Shown here: piece by piece, positions 1 through 5,114 of the stretch
How the letters are laid out: each line of letters begins with the position of its first letter
How positions within the stretch are numbered: position 1 is the first letter of the stretch
NCBI GenBank assembly: GCA_958446945.1
Contig: CAUCYJ010000155.1
Location: forward strand, 1 to 6,133
Direction of reading: 5' to 3'
Length of the DNA: 6,133 nt
Origin: UBA9414 sp958446945
GTDB taxonomy: Bacteria > Bacillota > Clostridia > Lachnospirales > Lachnospiraceae
Position numbers and translations under genes: made by a program
Notes under the pieces: generated by a model
What the model was told of the DNA's origin: nothing
What the model saw: the letters and a program-made list of their open reading frames with translations, nothing else
The model's database searches: none

Positions 1-58
1 CGTAGATGAACATACCAAGTCCGCCTACAAATGGCACAATGATATTTACATAGTTCAT
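1..58 (-). CDS. Na/Pi cotransporter family protein, N-terminal fragment
   Basis: Only the first 19 codons lie in the window; the gene continues past the left edge. The start is ATG at 58-56, preceded by a perfect AGGAGG at 69-64 with a 5-base spacer. The visible peptide, MNYVNIIVPFVGGLGMFIY, is hydrophobic and has the GGLGMFIY pattern that I associate with the first membrane segment of Na+/phosphate symporters of the NptA/PNaS type (often fused to a PhoU-like domain in Firmicutes). Such proteins import phosphate with sodium across the cytoplasmic membrane. The gene is divergent from purF and shares its 232-base upstream region. The family assignment rests on one short motif, so another polytopic membrane protein is possible. 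Confidence 0.68.
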   Translation of the reverse strand, partial: MNYVNIIVPFVGGLGMFIY

Positions 59-112
59 TTCTTCCTCCTGTAAATTCCCTTTTTCTCTTTGTTATTTTAT
101 TTTTCCTTATTT

Positions 113-141
113 AAAATAGCATTATCTTTCCCGAATGACAA
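113..141 (-). promoter_or_regulatory. Putative vegetative (sigma-A) promoter for the Na/Pi transporter gene
   Basis: On the minus strand there is TTGTCA (141-136), a 17-base spacer, then TATTTT (118-113). This would start transcription near 106 and give a leader of about 50 bases that carries the AGGAGG ribosome site. The surrounding DNA is AT-rich, so chance matches are fairly likely. Confidence 0.4.
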
Positions 142-181
142 GAATTAACTTTAATTTTACATAGATTTAACATTATTTGCC

Positions 182-211
182 TTGACGCAGACACTATTTT
201 AGTCTTATTAT
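182..211 (+). promoter_or_regulatory. Alternative upstream promoter candidate for purF
   Basis: TTGACG (182-187), an 18-base spacer and TATTAT (206-211) point toward purF. It lies upstream of the better-matching promoter at 215-243. If used, its transcript would run through the 224-237 palindrome, so a protein bound there would act as a roadblock. Confidence 0.3.
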
Positions 212-214
212 ACA

Positions 215-243
215 TTGACTTTTCCAGACATGTCTGGGATAAT
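215..243 (+). promoter_or_regulatory. Probable sigma-A promoter of purF
   Basis: TTGACT (215-220), a 17-base spacer and GATAAT (238-243) make a near-consensus promoter. TG at 235-236 is correctly placed to act as an extended -10 element. Transcription would start near 250, leaving a leader of about 40 bases, too short for a purine riboswitch. The spacer contains the perfect palindrome described separately. Confidence 0.6.
224..237. promoter_or_regulatory. Perfect 14-bp palindrome, probable operator in the purF promoter
   Basis: CCAGACATGTCTGG is identical to its own reverse complement, and symmetry stops exactly at both ends. It lies between the -35 (ends 220) and -10 (starts 238) elements and abuts the -10. 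A dimeric repressor bound here would block RNA polymerase. It does not resemble the Bacillus PurBox (CCGAAC-type arms) or the LexA box, and I cannot name the regulator. Confidence 0.5.
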
Positions 244-290
244 TCTATCGTAAAAAATTCAAATAAATTTCAGGAAAAGGACTGATACTT

Positions 291-1703
291 ATGAATCAAA
301 AGAACTGTTATGACAGTGGGCTTCACGAAGAGTGCGGAGTTTTCGGAATCTACGATCCTTCCGGACACAATGTTGCATCTTCTATCTATTACGGATTATC
401 TGCACTTCAGCACCGCGGACAGGAATCCTGCGGTATCGCAGTTACTCATACGGATGGACCAAAACCAAATATCCTTTCTCACAAAGGACTCGGACTTGTT
501 AATGAAGTATTTCCTTCAGATGTACTCCACACGCTTCCCGGCAATATCGGTGTAGGTCATGTGCGCTACTCTACTGCCGGAGCGACCACCGTAGAAAATG
601 CACAACCTCTTGTTCTGAATTATATAAAAGGAGCATTGGCTCTTGTTCACAACGGCAATTTAATTAATGCAGAAGAAATGCGGCACCAACAGGAAATGAC
701 AGGTGCTATTTTCCAGACGACAATTGATTCTGAAGTTATCGCATATTCCATTGCCCGAGAACGAATTCACACTCATTCTGTAGAAGATGCAGTTCTTCAG
801 ACTGCACAAAACATTCAAGGTGGATTTGCATTAATTATTATGAGTCCTCAAAAGCTCATAGGGATTCGTGATCCTCTCGGGCTCAAACCACTTTGTCTTG
901 GCAAAAGAGATGATGCTTATATTCTTGCCTCTGAAAGCTGTGCACTAACTTCTGTCGGTGCTGAACTGATCCGCGATATTAAACCGGGAGAAATGGTTTC
1001 TATTACTGCTGATGGTATTACCTCCGACCTAACACTTTGTCAGACAAAACACGCTCGCTGTATTTTTGAATATATTTATTTTGCACGACTAGACAGCTGT
1101 ATTGATGGAATCAATGTCTATGATGCCAGAATCCAGGGAGGACGCGCCCTTGCTAAATCTTATCCTGTAGACGCTGATCTTGTAGTTGGTGTTCCGGAAT
1201 CTGGCATTACCGCTGCAAAAGGCTACTCAGAAGAATCCGGAATTCCATTTGGAATTGCCTTTTATAAAAACAGCTATGTAGGCAGGACTTTCATTAAACC
1301 AAGCCAGCAGGAACGAGAAGACAGCGTAAAAATTAAACTAAATGTTCTGGCATCTGTTGTTAAGGGGAAACGCCTCATCCTTGTAGATGACTCCATCGTG
1401 CGCGGAACTACGATTGCCAACCTAATTCGGATGCTGAAACAGGCTGGCGCTCTTGAAGTCCATGTACGCATCAGTTCGCCGCCGTTTCTCTATCCATGCT
1501 ATTTCGGAACTGATGTTCCGTCCAACAAACAGTTGATCGCACATCAGCATACAACTGAAGAAATCTGTCAGCTGATTGACGCTGATTCCCTCGGTTATAT
1601 GAAAATCGAAGACCTTCAGTCCATGGTTGGGAACCTTCAAATATGCAAGGCATGTTTTGATGGAAATTATCCGATGGATGTCTCACATTTAACCAAAAAT
1701 TAG
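291..1703 (+). CDS. purF: Amidophosphoribosyltransferase (glutamine PRPP amidotransferase), Fe-S type
   Basis: A 470-residue cytoplasmic enzyme for the first committed step of de novo purine synthesis: PRPP plus glutamine gives 5-phosphoribosylamine, glutamate and pyrophosphate. The start ATG has AGGAAAAGG at 272-280. Residues 1-14 look like the cleaved propeptide, leaving Cys15 (in HEECGVFGI) as the N-terminal nucleophile of the Ntn-type glutaminase domain. That domain also shows RYST (92-95) and NGN (121-123). The C-terminal phosphoribosyltransferase domain has the PRPP loop LILVDDSIVRGTT (362-374). Four cysteines, 257, 403, 452 and 455 (the last two in ICKACFDGNYP), match the positions that bind the 4Fe-4S cluster in the B. 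subtilis type, so oxygen sensitivity is expected. Length fits the B. subtilis enzyme (476). The gene appears monocistronic: divergent from the transporter and convergent with spoVAE. Confidence 0.97.
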   Translation: MNQKNCYDSGLHEECGVFGIYDPSGHNVASSIYYGLSALQHRGQESCGIAVTHTDGPKPNILSHKGLGLVNEVFPSDVLHTLPGNIGVGHVRYSTAGATTVENAQPLVLNYIKGALALVHNGNLINAEEMRHQQEMTGAIFQTTIDSEVIAYSIARERIHTHSVEDAVLQTAQNIQGGFALIIMSPQKLIGIRDPLGLKPLCLGKRDDAYILASESCALTSVGAELIRDIKPGEMVSITADGITSDLTLCQTKHARCIFEYIYFARLDSCIDGINVYDARIQGGRALAKSYPVDADLVVGVPESGITAAKGYSEESGIPFGIAFYKNSYVGRTFIKPSQQEREDSVKIKLNVLASVVKGKRLILVDDSIVRGTTIANLIRMLKQAGALEVHVRISSPPFLYPCYFGTDVPSNKQLIAHQHTTEEICQLIDADSLGYMKIEDLQSMVGNLQICKACFDGNYPMDVSHLTKN

Positions 1704-1711
1704 CATACCAT

Positions 1712-1746
1712 TCCGATGGGGAGAGGCAATTCCTCTCCCTCTCGGA
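1712..1746. terminator. Hairpin between convergent purF and spoVAE, possible bidirectional terminator
   Basis: GGGAGAGG (1719-1726) and CCTCTCCC (1732-1739) form a perfect 8-bp stem with the 5-base loop CAATT. An outer 5-bp stem, TCCGA (1712-1716) with TCGGA (1742-1746), extends it through a short imperfect join. It lies 8 bases after the purF stop and 31 bases past the spoVAE stop. Neither strand has a T run directly after the stem: on the plus strand T-rich DNA starts only around 1760, on the minus strand a T run lies about 13 bases beyond. It is therefore a good structure but not a textbook intrinsic terminator. Confidence 0.6.
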
Positions 1747-1777
1747 TTGACTGCTCTGCTTTCAAACATTTCTCATC

Positions 1778-2134
1778 TTATTTTTTCATTTTCGGCTCAA
1801 AGATTAATGATGCCAGATATCCGAAAATCAAAGCAGCCGAAATTCCCACTGCACTCGCTTGAAATCCTCCCATAAAGAGTCCGATAAATCCGTTATTGTC
1901 TACTCCTTCTTTTACTCCTTTCCAGAGTACATTTCCAAATCCAAGCAGCGGAACACTCGCGCCTGCTCCCGCATACTTCAGAAATGGTTCGTAAATCTGA
2001 AGGCATCCAAGCACTGCACCGCTGCATACGAGCAGCACCATGACTCTTCCCGGCATCAGTTTTGTTCGGTCCAGAAGAATCTGCACGACTGCGCAGATCA
2101 GACCTCCCACCCAGAATGCATTTATATAATCCAT
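1778..2134 (-). CDS. spoVAE: Stage V sporulation protein AE (SpoVAEb type)
   Basis: A small integral membrane protein of 118 residues, the size of B. subtilis SpoVAEb. The SpoVA proteins sit in the inner membrane of the forespore and spore and move calcium-dipicolinate in during sporulation and out in germination. Hydrophobic stretches lie at about 5-21, 30-47 and 83-112. The loop KYAGAGASVPLLGFGN (53-68) is a family signature and is closely shared with SpoVAC, 10 of 16 positions being identical. The start ATG (2134) has AGGAGG at 2145-2140 with a 5-base spacer, and the gene begins 18 bases after the spoVAD stop. It is the last gene of the cluster: no spoVAF follows, only the hairpin and convergent purF. 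Confidence 0.93.
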   Translation of the reverse strand: MDYINAFWVGGLICAVVQILLDRTKLMPGRVMVLLVCSGAVLGCLQIYEPFLKYAGAGASVPLLGFGNVLWKGVKEGVDNNGFIGLFMGGFQASAVGISAALIFGYLASLIFEPKMKK

Positions 2135-2152
2135 AAGTTCCTCCTGTTATTT

Positions 2153-3163
2153 TTAGATTTTTACATGTTCCAGAACAATCCCGTGTGCAATTCCCGGAAC
2201 ACTTTCTCCTTCATTATAACTAACAGTAGACATGAGTGCGCCTGTAGGCACAAAGAGTACCCGCTTCCACTCACCGCTTACGAGTTTTGGCAAAATACAT
2301 GCTGCCAATGTTGTTGCCGCACATCCGCATCCACTTCCCCCGGAATGGGTATCCTGCAGCTGTTGATCAAAAATCATCATTCCGCAGTCGTTATGATTGT
2401 GCTTAATATCATTTCCCTTCTTCCGCATAAGATCAAACAGAATGCTCTGTCCCACATATCCCAGATCTCCTGTAATAATCCTGTCATAATCCTCTGCCTG
2501 TCGCCCAAAGTCTTCGAAATGTTTTAAAATTGTATCACAGGCTGCCGGCGCCATACAAGCTCCCATATTTTGAGAATCTTTTAAACCGTAATCCACAATT
2601 TTTCCGATGGTCACTCCTGCAATTCTCACTCTGCTCGGCGCGGTTCCCACGATAAAAGCTCCGCTCCCGGTCACTGTCCAGGAAGCCGAGAGCGGTCTTT
2701 GATTTGCGTACCCTAGCGGAAAGCGAAACTCCTTTTCTGCACTTCCAAAATGACTTGAAGTAACTGCAAGCATATAATCTCCGTAACCGGCAGCTACACT
2801 CATAGATGCCAGTGCCAAAGCTTCTCCGGAAGTGGAGCAGGCGCCGTAGAGACCGAACATTGGAATTTGAAATGCTTCCACCCCAAGAGATGTGGCAATT
2901 CCCTGTCGGAGCAAGTCCCCTCCAAACAGATATCGAATCTGCTCCGGCACAAGCCCGGCTTTCCCAAGAGCAATTGCACAAGCCTTATTCTGCATCCGGC
3001 TTTCTGCCGCCTCCCATGTATCTTCGCCAAAAAGATTTTCATGATCTACAAAATCAAATAGCGATCCTAAAGGTCCCTCTCCTTCTTTTTCTCCTACAAC
3101 TGAAGCCGCCGTAATAAGATACGGTGCCTGTTCAAAAAAAATACTCTGACTTCCTTTGATCAT
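2153..3163 (-). CDS. spoVAD: Stage V sporulation protein AD, dipicolinate-binding thiolase-fold protein
   Basis: 336 residues, close to B. subtilis SpoVAD (338). SpoVAD is the soluble component of the SpoVA complex; it binds dipicolinic acid on the spore inner membrane. The thiolase-like fold shows in YGACSTSGEALALASMS (106-122) with Cys109 at the position of a thiolase nucleophile, GGDLLRQ (81-87), SSHFGSAEKEFRFP (136-149) and the glycine-rich GGSGCGC (275-281). The chosen start, ATG at 3163, shares one base with the spoVAC stop (TGATG) and gives the conserved N-terminus MIKGSQSIFFEQAPYLI. Its own ribosome site is poor (GGGGG at 3178-3174, 10 bases away), so translation probably depends on coupling to spoVAC. 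An upstream in-frame ATG at 3217 would add 18 residues lying entirely inside spoVAC and is less likely. Confidence 0.96.
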   Translation of the reverse strand: MIKGSQSIFFEQAPYLITAASVVGEKEGEGPLGSLFDFVDHENLFGEDTWEAAESRMQNKACAIALGKAGLVPEQIRYLFGGDLLRQGIATSLGVEAFQIPMFGLYGACSTSGEALALASMSVAAGYGDYMLAVTSSHFGSAEKEFRFPLGYANQRPLSASWTVTGSGAFIVGTAPSRVRIAGVTIGKIVDYGLKDSQNMGACMAPAACDTILKHFEDFGRQAEDYDRIITGDLGYVGQSILFDLMRKKGNDIKHNHNDCGMMIFDQQLQDTHSGGSGCGCAATTLAACILPKLVSGEWKRVLFVPTGALMSTVSYNEGESVPGIAHGIVLEHVKI

Positions 3164-3717
3164 CAGAAATTTACCCCCATTCTTCCCAGAAGATAATAAA
3201 GCAGGCCGAGCGTCCACGATGTCAGTATTCCATACAAAATAACCGGACCTGCAATCGTGAATATTTTACAGCCCACACCGAAGACCTGTCCTTCCTTCTT
3301 ATATTCAATTGCCGGCGCCGCTACCGAATTAGCAAATCCGGTAATCGGAACAAGGGCTCCTGCACCTCCCCATTTCCCGATTCTTGGATAAAGCCCCATC
3401 CCTGTCAGTAATACGCTAAGCAAAATAAGAAGAAGTGATGTCCACGCCCCACAAATCTCCTGATTCATTCCGAGTGACTGACAATAATTAGAAATCCCCT
3501 GTCCGATTACGCAGATACTTCCTCCTGTAATAAATGCTTTTATCATATTGGTGTATACGTTATGCACCGGTGTTTTTTCTTTTACATAAGCTTCATATGC
3601 TTCCGCTCTCTTTTGTTTCTGTGCTTTTTTTTCCTCTTCTTTTGTCTCCATCCTTCTGGCATTAGCAAGTCCGTCTTTTACTTCCTGTCTCTGTCTTCTC
3701 CCGGATGCGTTTCCCAT
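3163..3717 (-). CDS. spoVAC: Stage V sporulation protein AC, with a charged N-terminal extension
   Basis: 184 residues; B. subtilis SpoVAC has about 150. In B. subtilis SpoVAC has been described as a mechanosensitive channel-like part of the dipicolinate transport complex. Membrane segments lie around 57-77, 92-110 and 150-178. The signature KWGGAGALVPITGFAN (115-130) is shared with SpoVAE. The start ATG (3717) has AAAGGAG at 3733-3727 with a 9-base spacer, 16 bases after the spoVAB stop. The first 48 residues are unusually rich in Lys, Arg and Glu, with a run EEEKKAQKQKRAEA (27-40) likely to be helical or coiled, facing the cytoplasm. An internal Met23 could give a shorter form, but the good ribosome site supports the long one. 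Confidence 0.94.
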   Translation of the reverse strand: MGNASGRRQRQEVKDGLANARRMETKEEEKKAQKQKRAEAYEAYVKEKTPVHNVYTNMIKAFITGGSICVIGQGISNYCQSLGMNQEICGAWTSLLLILLSVLLTGMGLYPRIGKWGGAGALVPITGFANSVAAPAIEYKKEGQVFGVGCKIFTIAGPVILYGILTSWTLGLLYYLLGRMGVNF

Positions 3718-3733
3718 TTCTTATCTCTCCTTT

Positions 3734-4159
3734 CTACCAGCGATTCACATAAAATATCACTGCTCCAATTCCTTTTCCAAAAGCAATCCCGGCAATAAGC
3801 CAGGGAATCCCTTTGAGAATTTTTACTCTCCTGACAAAAATCGGAAAAATATTCAGGATTTCCGCCAGCGCCATAGACCAGCATCCTACAAAGATCCCTG
3901 CACATAATCCGAATATCGGCAAAAGAACCATACCTCCCGGAATGTTCAAACGATACAGAAAAAAAATATTTCCCAAAATCCCTCCGAGTGCAACACATTC
4001 TTCATATAATAATACCTTATCACCGGTACGGGTCCGATCTGCAAATTCGGAAATCACGCCAAGTCCGATAATAAAGGAAAACAGCCCTCCGGCAATTGCA
4101 ACTCCGCCTGAAAAACCAATCATTCCAAGCAGAATCTGCGCCGCCCAATTCGGCATCAT
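3734..4159 (-). CDS. spoVAB: Stage V sporulation protein AB
   Basis: 141 residues, the same length as in B. subtilis. It is a polytopic membrane protein of the spore inner membrane and part of the SpoVA dipicolinate channel; its exact task in the complex is not established. Hydrophobic segments lie at about 7-36, 54-68, 74-102 and 117-137, with the polar stretch EFADRTRTGDKVLLYEE (38-54) between the first two. The start has two adjacent ATG codons (4159 and 4156); AGGAGG at 4171-4166 suits either (6 or 9 bases). The first gives an ATGA overlap with the spoVAA stop, so the two genes are translationally coupled and the ribosome site lies inside the last spoVAA codons. Confidence 0.92.
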   Translation of the reverse strand: MMPNWAAQILLGMIGFSGGVAIAGGLFSFIIGLGVISEFADRTRTGDKVLLYEECVALGGILGNIFFLYRLNIPGGMVLLPIFGLCAGIFVGCWSMALAEILNIFPIFVRRVKILKGIPWLIAGIAFGKGIGAVIFYVNRW

Positions 4160-4821
4160 ACGCTTCCTCCTCTTCCCTTTGGATGCGGTTCTCCTGCATC
4201 GATCTCTACCTGTTCCCTTGAATAGTTTTGAATCAAAGTTGTCTGGATATCGTTTTCATAGAGACGCATTTCCACCTCCATCGGTGTTGGATCTATTGCA
4301 AACTTACGTCCGCCAAAATGATTGAAAAAGATTAAGATCCCAATCGTAAGACCAACACTGTAAGTAAGTTCCAAAACAGTAAATCCATCCGAAGGACTGC
4401 CTGTCAGCAGCTCATAAACCTGTCCAAATAACTTCGCCATAGCCACATCATTTTGGAAAGCCATAATCGAAAATGCTGCTCCTACAAAGGAAATCAGCAC
4501 TACCGCCGCCGTTTTACATAGATGGAACAGCTTGTTTGGTGTTTGCTGTTTCTCATAGACAATAATCATATCCGGTGCTCCAAGATTCTGGATATCTACT
4601 TCCTGATACTGCCGGTGAATCAACTCAATTACCCTAAGAATACTCATCACATATCTTCTCTGTTCTTTCGCATTGATTTTCAGTACTTTTATTGTTTTAA
4701 TCTTTGACAACATAATGGGATCTGTACATTCTACTGCCATAAGATCTCCTACCGTCACATCCGGCTTCTTCACTTCAATACATTGTTCCGCCTTCAGATA
4801 AACTGTCGTCTTCCCCGCCAT
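4156..4821 (-). CDS. spoVAA: Stage V sporulation protein AA
   Basis: 221 residues (B. subtilis about 206). Residues 1-92 form a soluble domain with a patterned start (TTVYLKAEQCIEVKKPDVTVGDL) and INAKEQRRYVMSILRVIELI (49-68). Two membrane segments follow at about 103-122 and 149-168, then a cytoplasmic-looking tail containing DPTPMEVEMRLYENDIQTTL (177-196), a conserved SpoVAA block. It is a membrane component of the dipicolinate transport complex. The chosen start, ATG at 4821, overlaps the stop of the 73-codon gene as TAATG, with AGG at 4831-4829 as a weak ribosome site. A longer reading from 4872 would add 17 Arg/Lys-rich residues in overlap with the previous gene; the family N-terminus argues against it. 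Confidence 0.93.
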   Translation of the reverse strand: MAGKTTVYLKAEQCIEVKKPDVTVGDLMAVECTDPIMLSKIKTIKVLKINAKEQRRYVMSILRVIELIHRQYQEVDIQNLGAPDMIIVYEKQQTPNKLFHLCKTAAVVLISFVGAAFSIMAFQNDVAMAKLFGQVYELLTGSPSDGFTVLELTYSVGLTIGILIFFNHFGGRKFAIDPTPMEVEMRLYENDIQTTLIQNYSREQVEIDAGEPHPKGRGGSV

Positions 4822-5042
4822 TATCTTACCTGGCAGAGTTCTTTTCCTTCTGCCGCTCCCTTTTCTTTCCATTTTGCTTCTTCTGTACCTGTTATTTTTG
4901 TGTCCGTCTGACGCACAAGAGTTCCTCTATTTGTCACTTCTATTTTTCCGTCTTCGTAATAATAATAAGCAATGCCTGCCAACACTGCTGCAAACACAAC
5001 ACAAATTAGGCATATCCGAAGTTTTCTTCTTGCCTGTTCCAT
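4821..5042 (-). CDS. Uncharacterised 73-residue single-pass membrane protein heading the spoVA operon
   Basis: I do not recognise a named family. The protein has an Arg/Lys-rich start (residues 1-9), one hydrophobic segment at about 10-29 ending in four tyrosines, and a 44-residue polar tail rich in Lys, Glu and Thr. The positive-inside rule places the tail outside, between the two forespore membranes. Cysteines are at 11, 14 and 70. Reality is supported by three things: an exact sigma-G promoter match at 5071-5100, a TAATG stop-start overlap with spoVAA, and a full-length frame bounded upstream by an in-frame stop (5066-5064) so that ATG 5042 is the only usual start. The ribosome site is imperfect: AAAGGA at 5060-5055 is 12 bases away, and GGAAGG at 5050-5045 only 2 bases. 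I infer a role with the SpoVA complex in the forespore; no function is shown by sequence. Confidence 0.8.
   Translation of the reverse strand: MEQARRKLRICLICVVFAAVLAGIAYYYYEDGKIEVTNRGTLVRQTDTKITGTEEAKWKEKGAAEGKELCQVR
4832..4854 (-). other. RNA hairpin just upstream of the spoVAA start
   Basis: Within the last codons of the 73-codon gene the mRNA has GGCAGA (4854-4849) and TCTGCC (4837-4832), a perfect 6-bp stem around an 11-base A-rich loop containing AGGAAAAG. The stem ends 10 bases before the spoVAA ATG, immediately before the weak AGGTAAG ribosome site. It could tune coupling of the two genes, but short stems like this occur by chance. Confidence 0.3.
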
Positions 5043-5070
5043 TTCCTTCCACCATCCTTTCTTTTAGAAG

Positions 5071-5100
5071 TAGTATGTACATTCTCGAAAAAAAATATTC
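5071..5100 (-). promoter_or_regulatory. Sigma-G (forespore) promoter of the spoVA operon
   Basis: On the minus strand GAATA (5100-5096), an 18-base spacer and CATACTA (5077-5071) match the published B. subtilis sigma-G consensus GMATR-N18-CATNMTA at every defined position and in spacing. A start near 5065 gives a leader of about 22 bases before the 73-codon gene. The spacer contains eight consecutive T. In B. subtilis the spoVA operon is known to depend on sigma-G, so the site is where biology predicts it. Confidence 0.85.
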
Positions 5101-5108
5101 AGATATGC
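5078..5108 (-). promoter_or_regulatory. Weak sigma-F-like promoter overlapping the sigma-G site
   Basis: GCATA (5108-5104), a 16-base spacer and CGAGAATGTA (5087-5078) fit the sigma-F pattern GYWTA-N16-GGNRANANTW with a full -35 and 5 of 7 defined -10 positions. Sigma-F and sigma-G recognise related sequences, so some early forespore expression is possible; the match may also be chance. Confidence 0.22.
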
Positions 5109-5114
5109 CCTTTT

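Noticed and set aside
59..290. Purine riboswitch or Bacillus-type PurBox pair upstream of purF.
   Set aside because: The predicted leader is only about 40 bases with no aptamer-like conserved junctions, and only one CCGAA-like element (131-135) is present with no inverted partner.
310..555. 81-codon frame on the plus strand inside the start of purF.
   Set aside because: It is a different frame within the certain purF coding region, and nothing in its peptide suggests a protein family.
1859..2527. Long open frame on the plus strand (222 codons) opposite spoVAE and spoVAD.
   Set aside because: It lies wholly across two well-supported minus-strand genes, has no ribosome site of note and no recognisable domain; it is an antisense shadow.
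3164..3217. Earlier in-frame start for spoVAD at 3217.
   Set aside because: It would add 18 residues entirely inside spoVAC; starting at 3163 gives the family length, the conserved N-terminus and a TGATG junction.
4822..4872. Earlier in-frame start for spoVAA at 4872 with an Arg/Lys-rich N-terminus.
   Set aside because: The extra residues are read from the A/G-rich end of the upstream gene and do not fit the SpoVAA N-terminus; the TAATG junction at 4821 is the better start.
5088..5095. Run of eight T on the minus strand after sigF as an intrinsic terminator.
   Set aside because: No stable stem precedes it; the run lies in the spacer of the sigma-G promoter.
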